The position numbers and the translations under genes were made by a program. From positions 1 through 52,018 of the forward strand of contig JAJQIH010000003.1 of assembly GCA_021199305.1 (NCBI GenBank): a DNA stretch of 52,018 nt. Reading direction: 5' to 3'. The notes beneath the pieces are model-generated. The model worked only from the letters and a program-made list of their open reading frames with translations, was not told the DNA's origin and searched no databases. This document shows, piece by piece, positions 33,845 through 43,031 of this stretch (position 1 is the stretch's first letter; each line of letters starts with the position of its first letter). This DNA is from Ruminococcus sp. GTDB lineage: Bacteria; Bacillota; Clostridia; Oscillospirales; Ruminococcaceae.

Positions 33845-35872
33845 TCAGTTGTATCTTTCAAAAAGCTCGGTAATAAGTCCCCTTAATCCCTTATTCCCTG
33901 ACTGCTTCAGGTGCGGATCCGCTTCAAAAATCCGCTTTGCTTCGTCCTGAGCCTCCTTTAAAACCTCTATATCCTCCGACATATCCGCTATTTTAAGCTT
34001 TGGAAGTCCGTGCTGCTTCGAGCCGAAAAAGTCGCCCGGCCCACGCATTTTAAGATCCTCTCTCGCAAGCTCAAAGCCGTCTGACGTTTCCGACATTATT
34101 TTAAGCCGCTTTCTGCAGTCCTCCGTCGGGTTGTCGGTAACTAAAATGCAATGCGACTGCTCGCTGCCACGTCCTACTCTTCCTCTTAGCTGGTGAAGCT
34201 GTGAAAGTCCGAAGCGTTCTGCATTCTCGATTAAAATAATCGTTGCGTTCGCCACGTCAACTCCTACCTCTACTACTGTAGTTGAAGCTAAAACGTCAAT
34301 TTCTCCGCGCTTGAAGCTCGTCATAATTTTTTCCTTTTCGTCCGCCTTCATTTTTCCATGTAACAGTCCGACAGTATAGCCTGAAAAATCCTCGTTCTGA
34401 AGCTTTCTGGCATATGCCTTTACACTTTTGAGTCCCGAATCGTTTTCTTCAATCATCGGGCAAACTATGTACGCCTGATGACCTTTGTCAAGCTCCTTTT
34501 TGATAAAGCTGTATGCTCTGCTTCTGAGCTTTCCTGTAACGGCATAGGTTTCAACCTTTTTTCTGCCCGACGGCAGCTTGTCAAGTACGGAAATATCCAG
34601 ATCTCCGTAAATCATAAGGGCTAAGGTTCTTGGAATTGGCGTTGCCGACATTACCAGAACGTGAGGCTCTGTTCCCTTTTTCGAAAGGGACGCCCGCTGC
34701 TCAACTCCAAAACGGTGCTGCTCATCGGTAATTACAAGAGCTAAGTCCTTAAAGCTCACGCTTTGCTGGTAAAGCGCCTGTGTGCCGATAATAACATCTA
34801 TCTCGCCGTTTTCTGTTTGCTCGTGAATTTTTTCCTTTTGCTTTTGAGTCAATGCGCCCACCAAAAGTCCGACCCTCACACCAAGCGGCTCCAAAAACGC
34901 TTTAAAGGTTTCGTAATGCTGAGAAGCTAAAATTTCAGTCGGCGCCATAAGTGCCGTCTGCTTATTGTTTTTGAAAACAAAATAGCTTACCGCCGCCGCA
35001 ACCGCCGTTTTACCGCTTCCGACATCTCCCTGCAAAAGTCTGTTCATCGGGCAGGACTTTTTCATATCATCTATACATTCGTCAATCGCTCGTATCTGAC
35101 AGTCTGTCGGCTCAAATGGAAGGCTTTTATAAAACTCGTCAATGCTTTTGTCACTCAGCTTGTTCGGCGTTTGCTCCTTGTTTCTGCCCTTTAGCATAAA
35201 CATTCCCAGTCCGAGAGTTAAAAGCTCGTCAAAGACAAGTCGCCGCTTTGCGGTCTGATAGCTGTAATCGTCCTTCGGAAAATGAATATTGTAAAGCGCA
35301 AACGAGAGCGAGCAAAGCTTGTGCCTTTTTAAAATATCGCTGGGAACCGGCTCGTAAATCCTTCCGTTTAAAAGCTCAAGAGCGCTTTTTATATTCTCCC
35401 TGATAAGCTTCAGCGTTATCCCCTCGGTCAGCGGATAAACAGGCTGCAAATTAGCGCCGGCGCTTATTTTAAAAACGGTAGGCGAGCTCATTTCCTTTCT
35501 CACCATATTTCCCGTTACTTTTCCGTACAGAATAATCGGCTCGCCCAAAACTAGAGAATTGAACAGATACTCGCTGTTGTAAATTATAACGGTTAAATCC
35601 TCCTCGTCGTCGGTAAAAGTAGCCTTGAAGATGATAAGTCCTTTTCTTATTCTCGCAGGAGGAAGCTTGCTTACAATTCTACCTGCAATAGCGCAGGTTT
35701 CTCCGATTGGTGCGTCCTTGATTGGCAAGGGTGTTGACAAATCTATATAGCTACGGGGAAAGTGATACAAAAGGTCTTTGACAGTCAGAACTCCGAGCTT
35801 TTTATAATTTTCCGCCCGAACAGGACCCACGCCCTTGAGGTAGGTTATACTGTCGCCAAGGTTTAAAGGCAT
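33845..35872 (-). CDS. recG: ATP-dependent DNA helicase RecG
   Basis: A 675-residue branch-migration helicase. The N-terminal wedge domain begins MPLNLGDSITYLKGVGPVRA and contains an OB fold up to about residue 150. The helicase part has Walker A GDVGSGKTA, the DEQHRFGVEQR box, VMSATPIPRTLAL, and the C-terminal TVVEVGVDVANATIILIENAERFGLSQLHQLRGRVGRG region (key part: ERFGLSQLHQLRGRVGRG). The TRG motif region RMRGPGDFFGSKQHGLP-like segment is present near 610. It is the first gene of the operon ending in polA. Normal length. Confidence 0.97.
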   Translation of the reverse strand: MPLNLGDSITYLKGVGPVRAENYKKLGVLTVKDLLYHFPRSYIDLSTPLPIKDAPIGETCAIAGRIVSKLPPARIRKGLIIFKATFTDDEEDLTVIIYNSEYLFNSLVLGEPIILYGKVTGNMVRKEMSSPTVFKISAGANLQPVYPLTEGITLKLIRENIKSALELLNGRIYEPVPSDILKRHKLCSLSFALYNIHFPKDDYSYQTAKRRLVFDELLTLGLGMFMLKGRNKEQTPNKLSDKSIDEFYKSLPFEPTDCQIRAIDECIDDMKKSCPMNRLLQGDVGSGKTAVAAAVSYFVFKNNKQTALMAPTEILASQHYETFKAFLEPLGVRVGLLVGALTQKQKEKIHEQTENGEIDVIIGTQALYQQSVSFKDLALVITDEQHRFGVEQRASLSKKGTEPHVLVMSATPIPRTLALMIYGDLDISVLDKLPSGRKKVETYAVTGKLRSRAYSFIKKELDKGHQAYIVCPMIEENDSGLKSVKAYARKLQNEDFSGYTVGLLHGKMKADEKEKIMTSFKRGEIDVLASTTVVEVGVDVANATIILIENAERFGLSQLHQLRGRVGRGSEQSHCILVTDNPTEDCRKRLKIMSETSDGFELAREDLKMRGPGDFFGSKQHGLPKLKIADMSEDIEVLKEAQDEAKRIFEADPHLKQSGNKGLRGLITELFERYN

Positions 35873-35911
35873 CTTCTCACTTCCCCTTTATTTTAAAAAT
35901 CCATTTCTTTC

Positions 35912-35940
35912 ATTTTACCACAAAGAGCGTGAAAAAACAA
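35912..35940 (-). promoter_or_regulatory. putative recG operon promoter
   Basis: TTGTTT (35935-35940), 17-base spacer, TAAAAT (35912-35917) on the minus strand, about 40 bases before recG and downstream of the preceding terminator. Confidence 0.5.
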
Positions 35941-35960
35941 TGACAAGTTAGCAAAACACT

Positions 35961-36002
35961 CAAAAAGCGTCGAGGGAAGCTTAACGCTTACCTCAGACGC
36001 TT
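35961..36002 (-). terminator. terminator after the FkbM-type gene
   Basis: On the minus strand AAGCGTC-GAGG pairs with CCTC-GACGCTT (35965-35975 with 35991-36002, one bulged base), followed by TTTTTG. The stem overlaps the stop codon of the FkbM-type gene and separates it from recG. Confidence 0.8.
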
Positions 36003-37068
36003 AAATTTCAGCAAATAAATTAGTTTCCCAAGCAGGATAATATGGATAATGGCGAATGTAGAGCTTATAACCAGGATTTAATCGCAAGACCTCAAGAGGT
36101 ATGTCGAACATATCGTAAAGCTGGTGATAAAGCGCAACGCAAAGCTTTGGCGAGTAATTTTTTATCGTTTGCTCGCTTCCCTTCAAAGCTTTCATTTCCT
36201 CGCCCTCGACGTCGTACTTTATAAAGTCGGCAGGTTCACCCATAAGCAAGCTGTCAACGCTTAAAGCGTCGGTCAGAACACCTTTTTTGTCGTCCATTCT
36301 CGCCTGTCTTCCGCCGCCCTTGGCAAAATACACCTTGCCGCTTTTATCTGACACTGCGGCGTTTACAGCCTCCGCTCTTTCAAGCGTACAGAGATACTCG
36401 CTTAGCTTTCTGAAATTTCTGCCGTTAGGTTCAACAGCGTATATCCTTTTATAGCTCTTTGCAAAGGTCAGATACTCCTTTACAGTATCTCCCGTATAGG
36501 CTCCGAGGTCAACATACACCTCATCGCCACTCGGCTTTAAAATATTCAGATACGCTTCGTCAGGCGTTGTTTCACAGGCCTTCAAAAAGCCGATGTCGCC
36601 TGTTATCTTGTATTTCAGGACGCTTTTAAAAACGCTCCTCGATTTTTCATCACTCAGATGCTCGTAAACGACGCTCGCCTTGTCAAAACAGCTCTCAAGC
36701 GTTTCCTTTAAAAACGGCTCGCCGCCGTAAACTGCCGTATCGGGTACAATAAGCTCGTGCCTTGCGGCAATACTGTCAATCTTTTCGATCAGCTCCTTAT
36801 AGCCCGCCGCAAAGGCCAAAGCTATAACAAAGTCGTCATTTTCCGCTTCGACCTCGCTGAGCTTCTTAACCTTAAAGCCTGAAAAGCTATGACCTCTGAC
36901 AAACTCGTCGCTTGCAAAAATTCCTGCTATTTTTATGCCGAAGCGCTCAAACTGCTTCATAAGCTTTATACAGCCGTCGCCCATTCCGTAAACGTATATC
37001 GGCTTGTCGGTTTTTAAAAGCCTTTCCCACGACGACTTCAGACTTAAAAACTCATCTATACAAAGCAT
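36001..37068 (-). CDS. FkbM-family methyltransferase
   Basis: A 355-residue protein. Residues 20-120 look like a Rossmann-type nucleotide- or sugar-binding region (YVYGMGDGCIKLMKQFERFG). Residues 185-340 form the FkbM methyltransferase domain, with SAM motif VYVDLGAYTGDTVKEYL, AVEPNGRNF, and FIKYDVEGEEMKALKG. FkbM proteins O-methylate sugars or other natural-product hydroxyls. The gene begins 3 bases after a GT-C-like membrane protein, so methylation of a surface sugar is the most plausible role. It closes the ddl-murI-argS transcription unit. Confidence 0.86.
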   Translation of the reverse strand: MLCIDEFLSLKSSWERLLKTDKPIYVYGMGDGCIKLMKQFERFGIKIAGIFASDEFVRGHSFSGFKVKKLSEVEAENDDFVIALAFAAGYKELIEKIDSIAARHELIVPDTAVYGGEPFLKETLESCFDKASVVYEHLSDEKSRSVFKSVLKYKITGDIGFLKACETTPDEAYLNILKPSGDEVYVDLGAYTGDTVKEYLTFAKSYKRIYAVEPNGRNFRKLSEYLCTLERAEAVNAAVSDKSGKVYFAKGGGRQARMDDKKGVLTDALSVDSLLMGEPADFIKYDVEGEEMKALKGSEQTIKNYSPKLCVALYHQLYDMFDIPLEVLRLNPGYKLYIRHYPYYPAWETNLFAEI

Positions 37069-37071
37069 TTA

Positions 37072-38787
37072 CTAACCTCGTGAATAAATATTTGCGCCGC
37101 CTGCAGACACAAGCGTAAAGCCGTACTTTGAAAGAAATTCGCTGAACGCTGCCTGTGGCCAGTCGTTTGTCAGGTCAACGTATATAATATCAGGGATATT
37201 CTCAGGGTTTAAGGTGTAATACTTGTCGAGCCTGTTGATTGTCGTAATATTTTCGCCCGAAAGCCATGCAGAATATGCTCCGATTTTAAGCTCGTCCGTC
37301 TGAAGATAATACCAGACGGTATCGCTTGCATATAAAATTCTGTCGCCCTCGTCGGCGTCGATTGTTTTAAGTGCAGAAAGCGCAGTTATATATTCGGTCT
37401 TTGTGGTTGGCGTTACTTTTATTCCCTTGTAAACGCCCTCGCTTATCTCAACCGTCAGCTGAGAGTTTTCAACGTGCGACCAGAACTTGTGGGTAGCCTT
37501 GGTATATGTCATAAGCGGAAATTGAATCAGCAAAACCGCTAAAACGATAACATAGCCAACTGTGAAGTTCGTCTTCTCTCCGCTCGGCACCTTTCTGTAT
37601 TTTTCTTCAAGCAAAGCGTCGTGAATTAAAATTACTGCTCCGACGTCCGCAACGACAGACATTGCCGAGATAATATAAAAGGCCTGATTTGATGAGAAAT
37701 AAACGCACACAGTATACAAAAATCCGCCAACCAGAAGGTGTGTGAAAACCCGCCAGTTTTTATTTTTTGTAACCAGAAATGCTACAAGTCCTACAGGCAT
37801 CAGCGGGAACATTATATAGTTGTAGGTTTTTGTATCAAGGTAAAACGCAAACTCCGCCAGCATACAAATTGCAATTACAACAGAAACGGTTAAGTACGCT
37901 ATTCTATGCTCGTATCTGCGCTTGTCGATAATAATAAGCACAATGTCAATCAGGTAGACGACAATGTATAAAACTCCCCACTGGAAAGCTGTGCGGATTG
38001 CTTTGAAATAACCTCTGATTCCTGAGAACAGAGATTTTGAAACGTGTTCAGGGTCGTCAAAGATATTAGGAAGTGCAGCCATTACGTCACTGAAGCTTGC
38101 ACGTGATAAAACAAACACCGCTAAAACTATTGCGAGCAATGCGCTTCCGAGCGTAAAGAACAGCCAGCTCAGCACTATTTTTTTATCCTTTTTGACAACT
38201 GCTACAATAATTGTCGCTAATGTGAAAATGATATATGCCGCCAGAAGATAAGGACAGCACAAAACTGCGCCCGCAAATAAAAGTCCGCTTACAAAGTACG
38301 CCTTTTTGCTTTTTGCTGTCGCCGCAATAACTCCGCTCAGCGTCATCAGCATAATGCCCATAGTGTTGTAGCTGAGAGCTAAAATATCATACGGCGTAAA
38401 CAGAAAGAACAGCAACGAAGCGATAGCTCCAAACAGCTTGTAGCTTCTTAAACGGATATAAATTACCGCTGCACAAAAAGCCTGGAAAAATATGTAGATG
38501 TAACGAAAATGCAGCACTATTCCTTCGTTTGAAAAGAACAAATTGTGAAGCGCCATTATAGGGTACAGAATAAGAGCCGAAAGCTGAGAGCCGTGCCATT
38601 CGTCAAAAATGAAAATGTCGCCGTCTGAGAGCCTCTTTGGAATTGTCAGATAAAACGCTTCGTCCTGCCCTTGAATTTCAAGCGGCGCTTTGTAAATAAA
38701 AAGCAGAAGTATTCCGACAAAGCCTATAATGTACAATATGTCGCAATTTCTCTTGTCACGAAAGTATTTTTCGTAGAGCTTATTCAT
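37072..38787 (-). CDS. polytopic membrane protein, GT-C glycosyltransferase-like
   Basis: A 571-residue protein with about 11-12 membrane helices and a soluble C-terminal part of about 120 residues. The first extracytoplasmic loop holds QGQDEAFYLTIPKRLSDGD, an acidic-pair motif like those of GT-C (ArnT/PMT, family 39) glycosyltransferases that use polyprenyl-phosphate sugars. Such enzymes would accept sugars like those made by the GT2-GtrA protein at 5346-6389. GGGGAG precedes the ATG. It is followed directly by the FkbM methyltransferase. Substrates are unknown; a transporter or polymerase role cannot be excluded. Confidence 0.72.
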   Translation of the reverse strand: MNKLYEKYFRDKRNCDILYIIGFVGILLLFIYKAPLEIQGQDEAFYLTIPKRLSDGDIFIFDEWHGSQLSALILYPIMALHNLFFSNEGIVLHFRYIYIFFQAFCAAVIYIRLRSYKLFGAIASLLFFLFTPYDILALSYNTMGIMLMTLSGVIAATAKSKKAYFVSGLLFAGAVLCCPYLLAAYIIFTLATIIVAVVKKDKKIVLSWLFFTLGSALLAIVLAVFVLSRASFSDVMAALPNIFDDPEHVSKSLFSGIRGYFKAIRTAFQWGVLYIVVYLIDIVLIIIDKRRYEHRIAYLTVSVVIAICMLAEFAFYLDTKTYNYIMFPLMPVGLVAFLVTKNKNWRVFTHLLVGGFLYTVCVYFSSNQAFYIISAMSVVADVGAVILIHDALLEEKYRKVPSGEKTNFTVGYVIVLAVLLIQFPLMTYTKATHKFWSHVENSQLTVEISEGVYKGIKVTPTTKTEYITALSALKTIDADEGDRILYASDTVWYYLQTDELKIGAYSAWLSGENITTINRLDKYYTLNPENIPDIIYVDLTNDWPQAAFSEFLSKYGFTLVSAGGANIYSRG

Positions 38788-38803
38788 ATTTCTCCCCTTA
38801 TTT

Positions 38804-40480
38804 CTACATATGCTCAGGACAGGTTATCTTAAGCATATCCAAAACATTTTTGATTACCTGCTTTACCGCAAGGCAAAGTGAAATCCTTCCCTGCATCAGG
38901 CTCTCATCATCGCACTTTACCCTGCAGGATGAATAGAATTTGTGGTAAAGGGTAGCCGTTTCAACCGCATATCTTGTAACCTTTGAAGGGTCGTAATCCT
39001 TGGCAGATTCTAAAATACAATCCGGAAGCTCGGCCAAATGCTTTATCAGCTCCGTTTCCTCAGGAGTTGTCAAAAGATTCAGTCCAACCCCCTCGGTAAT
39101 CTGTATGCCCTCTTCCTTTAAGCCTTTAAGAATCGAACAAATCCGAGCGTGAGCGTATTGAACGTAATAAACAGGATTCTGACTTGTTTCGCTTATTGCA
39201 AGATCAATGTCAAAATCAAAGTGTGAATCAGGCTCACGGAGATTAAAGAAAAATCTTGCAGCGTCTATTGGAATTTCGTCGAGAAGGGTTGAAAGCGTAA
39301 TTGCTTTTCCCGAGCGTTTTGAAAGCTTATACCTCTCGCCGTCCTTTACAAGATTTACCATTTGCATTATTACCATATCAAGCTTATCAGCGTCAACGCC
39401 CAGTGCTGTCATAGCAGCTTTCATTCTCGGAATATATCCGTGATGGTCAGCTCCGAGTATATCTATCGCCTTGTCGTAGCCTCTTGTGACAAGCTTGTTG
39501 TAATGGTAGGCAATATCAGGAACGAAGTAGGTAGGTATTCCGTTTTCCCTTACCAGAACTCTGTCCTTTTCATCTCCCAGCTCACTTGATTTAAACCAGA
39601 GTGCGCCGCCCTGGGTGTAGGTGTATCCGCTATCTTTAAGCTTCTCTAAAATCTCGTCAACAGCTCCGCTTTTATGAAGCTCGCTTTCCTTAAACCACTT
39701 ATCATATACTATTCTGTACTTCTTTAAATCCCGCTCGAGTCCTTCTATGTTCTTTGGAAGCGCAAAGTCGCAAAGCTCCTGTCGCCTTTCCTCTGAGCTT
39801 ACGTTCAGAAGCTTATCGCCGTAAATGTCAGCATAATTTTTTGCGTGCTCGATAATATCCTCGCCGTGGTATGAGTCCTCAGGCATTTCTATTCCTTCCT
39901 TGTAAAGGGAAAGATACCTGCACTCTAAGCTTGTCTTGAACTTTTCAATCTGATTTCCAGCGTCGTTTACATAAAACTCTCTGTCTACTTCCCAGCCTGC
40001 CTTTTCCATAACCGACGCTAAGCAGTCGCCTATAGCTCCGCCTCTTGCGTTACCGATATGCATAGGGCCTGTCGGGTTAGCGGAAACGTATTCGATAAGA
40101 ACTCTTTTGCCGTTACTCTCAGCCGAACCGTAGCTTTCACCCTGTGAAATTATATCGCTTACAGTTTTTGCAAACCACGTAGCCGAATAGTAAAAGTTAA
40201 TAAATCCAGCACCCGCTATTTCCATTCTTTCAAAATAGCTGCCCTCAAGGCTTGCGGCTTCTTTAATAAGAGTGGCTATATCTCTCGGCGATTTTCTGAA
40301 AATTCTCGCTCCTGCAAGCGCAAAATTTGACGACATATCTCCGTTTTTGCTGTCAGCTGGAATTTCAACATTGACCTTTGGCAGCTCAACTCTCTGAAGC
40401 TTGCCCTCGTCAAAAAGCGAATTTACCGCCACTGAAATAATTTCCCTTACCTGATTTTTTGCTTCCTCTATCATATTCAT
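38804..40480 (-). CDS. argS: arginyl-tRNA synthetase
   Basis: A 558-residue class I synthetase. It has the N-terminal Add-1 domain (about 1-100), the HIGH-type motif as ANPTGPMHIGNARGGAIGD, a KMSKS-type motif as YKLSKRSGKAITL, and the C-terminal DALR anticodon-binding domain, ending with a normal helical C-terminus. It charges tRNA-Arg. It lies inside the ddl-murI-DUF1934-argS run, 15 bases after DUF1934. No T-box leader is visible. Confidence 0.97.
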   Translation of the reverse strand: MNMIEEAKNQVREIISVAVNSLFDEGKLQRVELPKVNVEIPADSKNGDMSSNFALAGARIFRKSPRDIATLIKEAASLEGSYFERMEIAGAGFINFYYSATWFAKTVSDIISQGESYGSAESNGKRVLIEYVSANPTGPMHIGNARGGAIGDCLASVMEKAGWEVDREFYVNDAGNQIEKFKTSLECRYLSLYKEGIEMPEDSYHGEDIIEHAKNYADIYGDKLLNVSSEERRQELCDFALPKNIEGLERDLKKYRIVYDKWFKESELHKSGAVDEILEKLKDSGYTYTQGGALWFKSSELGDEKDRVLVRENGIPTYFVPDIAYHYNKLVTRGYDKAIDILGADHHGYIPRMKAAMTALGVDADKLDMVIMQMVNLVKDGERYKLSKRSGKAITLSTLLDEIPIDAARFFFNLREPDSHFDFDIDLAISETSQNPVYYVQYAHARICSILKGLKEEGIQITEGVGLNLLTTPEETELIKHLAELPDCILESAKDYDPSKVTRYAVETATLYHKFYSSCRVKCDDESLMQGRISLCLAVKQVIKNVLDMLKITCPEHM

Positions 40481-40495
40481 TGTCTTTTACCTTCC

Positions 40496-40921
40496 TCAAC
40501 TTTCCTTTACGTTTATCGAAACCTCATAATTTCCAAGCAGACTCGCTTCGACATCTATCACATACTTGAAAAACAAATCGCCGCCGCTGTCGTTCAGGGT
40601 CGAACGGATTTCTCCCGTCTGAACTCCCATCTGAATCGAGCCGTAAGGGGTTCCGTAATTACAGTAGTGCTTTTTATTCCTGTCAATCACAAGTCGGCTT
40701 TGCACAGCGCCCGTCCGGTCCAAAACGACCTTTTCCTCGCCCGTAACGGTAAGCGTCGTAAGACACCCGTCAAAGCCTGTCGCTTCAGTTTCCTCGTATT
40801 TTATTACATATCCGTCGTCGGTTTTCAAAAAGCTTCCGCCAGTAATAACCTCTATTTCCTCCTGATTGACGCCGTCGTCCTGTCTGGTCTTAAAGGTTAT
40901 CAAAACATTCTTTTCTTCCAT
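40496..40921 (-). CDS. DUF1934 domain protein
   Basis: A 141-residue protein of the DUF1934 (YwiB-like) family, a small lipocalin-like beta barrel; the barrel strands VLITFKTRQDD, EEIEVITGG, YVIKYEETEATGF and TTLTVTGEEKVVLDRTG are visible. In Bacillus and many Firmicutes it precedes argS, as here. The start at 40921 is used, since AGAGGAA lies 6 bases upstream, while the frame is open seven codons further. Function unknown. Confidence 0.85.
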   Translation of the reverse strand: MEEKNVLITFKTRQDDGVNQEEIEVITGGSFLKTDDGYVIKYEETEATGFDGCLTTLTVTGEEKVVLDRTGAVQSRLVIDRNKKHYCNYGTPYGSIQMGVQTGEIRSTLNDSGGDLFFKYVIDVEASLLGNYEVSINVKES

Positions 40922-40955
40922 TTCAATTCCTCTTAAAATCATCCTGATTTAGTTT

Positions 40956-41765
40956 TTATTTCAGCACGCATTTGGAAATGCTGAGATTTTTACTTTCTCC
41001 CAAAAAGGTTTCAACATTCTCCGAAAATAGCTCAACGCTGTCGGTGCAATAAAGCTCCGTTTTGCCCTCTTCCGTTCTGTCGGACAACAGGTCTTTGGCT
41101 TCAAGCACTCGCCTTGCAAATTTTGCAGCCTCGCCGCCCGAAGAAATAAGCTCAACCTTGTCACCTAAATAATCCCTGAAAAACTCGCTCAGATGAGGGT
41201 AATGGGTACAGCCCATAATAAGTGCGTCGACACGCTCCTGCTTCATAACGCTTAAATAGTCCTCAACTATAGAGGCAGTTATCTTATTTCCGTAATCGGT
41301 ATAGCCGTTTTCAACAAGCGGCACAAACATCGGGCAGGCTTTGGTTACAACGGTAATGCTATCATCGATATCCTTTATTGCCTGTTCGTAAGCACCCGAC
41401 TTTATGGTAGCGCTTGTGCCGATAACGCCAATTCGCTTACACTTTGTTTTCTTGACTGCCGCTGCAACGGCTGGATAAACCACGCCTGTGTACGGCAGGC
41501 TTCCGTCAAAAACAGGCTTTGTCATCATTACCGACGAAACGGTTCCGCAAGCGACAATAATCATCTTTACATCCCGCTCCTGCAAAAACCTTGCGTCCTC
41601 AAGTGCATAGCGATGCACTGTATCAGGCGATTTGGTTCCATAAGGAAGCCTTGCTGTATCGCCGAGAAATATTATATTTTCGTGTGGTAAAATCCGTCTG
41701 AGCTCGCCGACGCTTGTAAGTCCGCCAACTCCCGAATCAAAAACGCCTATTGCGCTGTCTTTCAT
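40956..41765 (-). CDS. murI: glutamate racemase
   Basis: A 269-residue racemase that makes D-glutamate for peptidoglycan. The N-terminus IGVFDSGVGGLTSV is diagnostic. The two catalytic Cys are in IIVACGTVSS and MGCTHYPHL. The first motif has Gly after Cys where many homologues have Asn. It is followed by DUF1934 and preceded by ddl, so two peptidoglycan precursor genes are adjacent and probably cotranscribed. Confidence 0.95.
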   Translation of the reverse strand: MKDSAIGVFDSGVGGLTSVGELRRILPHENIIFLGDTARLPYGTKSPDTVHRYALEDARFLQERDVKMIIVACGTVSSVMMTKPVFDGSLPYTGVVYPAVAAAVKKTKCKRIGVIGTSATIKSGAYEQAIKDIDDSITVVTKACPMFVPLVENGYTDYGNKITASIVEDYLSVMKQERVDALIMGCTHYPHLSEFFRDYLGDKVELISSGGEAAKFARRVLEAKDLLSDRTEEGKTELYCTDSVELFSENVETFLGESKNLSISKCVLK

Positions 41766-41784
41766 GTTCTATCTCCTATATGTA

Positions 41785-42849
41785 TCATCTTTCGAGTGCA
41801 AGGGTTATAAGCCTGTCAGCCTGCTCGCTCTGAGAAATTCCCATATACTCCATAAGCTGTGGGTACATACTTATCTTTGTGTGCCCAGGCATTGTGTTTA
41901 TCTCGTTTAAGTATATCTCTCCGTTTTCAAGATAGAAAAAGTCAACTCTTGCAAGTCCCGAACAGCCGAGAGCTTTATACGCTCTGATTGCAATTTCTCT
42001 TATTTTTTCAATTTTCTCAGCTGGAATAGTTCTGGCTGGAATGAAGGTTTTGCTTTCCTCGTTCTGGTATTTTGCCTCGTAATCGTAAAACTCGTTTGCC
42101 GCCGCAATTTCACCGACAGTAGAAGCTACAGGCTCCGCATTTCCCATAACGGCGCACTCGCATTCAACGCCTGTCAGGCCCTCCTCAACGACAACCTTTT
42201 TGTCGTGAGCGAAAGCCGTCTTGATTCCCGTTATAAGCTTTCTCCTGTCAGATACCTTTGAAATTCCTACCGACGAGCCGCAGTTAGCAGGCTTTACAAA
42301 CATCGGATAGGTAAGGCTTTCCTCCATTTTATCAGCAAACGCTTCAATCTCATCAAGCTCAGACTCTATCATTGTTACCCACTTGGCGGTTTTAATGCCT
42401 GCTGCCTGTAAAATTATATGCGTCATACCCTTATCCATACAATTTGCCGACGAGATCAAATCACAGCCGACAAACGGAATCTGCGCTAACTCTAAAAGTC
42501 CCTGAACGGTTCCGTCCTCGCCGTTTTTCCCGTGAAGAGCCGGGAATACAACGTCAACTCTGATGTGCGAAACCTCGCCGCCGTCCATAAGAGCTAAAAA
42601 TCCCTTGTGTATCGGGTCGGGACTTAAAACGCAGGATACGTTATCGGGATTTGTCTCCCATAGTCCGTTTTCAATAGAATCAACCTCGCCCTGATACAAA
42701 AGCCATCTGCCCTTTTTGGTAATTCCGATGGTAATTACCTCATATTTATCCTTTGGTATATTTCTTATGATATTTGAAGCCGAAATAAGCGAAATTTCAT
42801 GCTCGTTTGACTGTCCTCCAAATAAAACAGCTACCCTTGTTTTTGCCAT
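41785..42849 (-). CDS. ddl: D-alanine--D-alanine ligase
   Basis: A 354-residue ATP-grasp ligase. Motifs include VLFGGQSNEHEISLISA at the N-terminus, FPALHGKNGEDGTVQGLLEL, KPANCGSSVGISKV, and the omega loop FYDYEAKYQNEES, whose YDYEAKY form is that of D-Ala-D-Ala enzymes rather than vancomycin-resistance D-Ala-D-Lac ligases. The metal-binding end is YLNEINTMPGHT. It heads the operon from a promoter at 42879-42908. Confidence 0.95.
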   Translation of the reverse strand: MAKTRVAVLFGGQSNEHEISLISASNIIRNIPKDKYEVITIGITKKGRWLLYQGEVDSIENGLWETNPDNVSCVLSPDPIHKGFLALMDGGEVSHIRVDVVFPALHGKNGEDGTVQGLLELAQIPFVGCDLISSANCMDKGMTHIILQAAGIKTAKWVTMIESELDEIEAFADKMEESLTYPMFVKPANCGSSVGISKVSDRRKLITGIKTAFAHDKKVVVEEGLTGVECECAVMGNAEPVASTVGEIAAANEFYDYEAKYQNEESKTFIPARTIPAEKIEKIREIAIRAYKALGCSGLARVDFFYLENGEIYLNEINTMPGHTKISMYPQLMEYMGISQSEQADRLITLALER

Positions 42850-42878
42850 AAAAACACCCTCTCAATGCATACTTTCAT

Positions 42879-42908
42879 ATAATACATTTTATCACAAACG
42901 ACTGTCAA
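42879..42908 (-). promoter_or_regulatory. ddl operon promoter
   Basis: On the minus strand TTGACA (42903-42908), 18-base spacer, TATTAT (42879-42884), about 30 bases before the ddl start. Confidence 0.6.
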
Positions 42909-42978
42909 ATGCAACCGAAAAGCTTACTTTATTTGAGTGATAAAAAAGTTTTTGCCGTACACTTCTCCTCTAGGGCGC

Positions 42979-43024
42979 AAAAAAGTCACCTCTTTAAAGC
43001 TCTGACGCTTTTAAAAAGGTGACT
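42979..43024 (-). terminator. terminator after cardiolipin synthase
   Basis: On the minus strand AGTCACC...AAAAGC (43007-43024) pairs with GCTTTAAA...GGTGACT (42984-43000), one bulge and one mismatch, then six T. It ends the MBOAT-FkbH-ACP-cls unit. Confidence 0.85.
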
Positions 43025-43031
43025 GAAAATT

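Noticed and set aside
41785..42849. Vancomycin-resistance type (D-Ala-D-Lac) ligase
   Set aside because: The omega loop has YDYEAKY, the form found in D-Ala-D-Ala ligases, and no vanH or vanX gene is adjacent.
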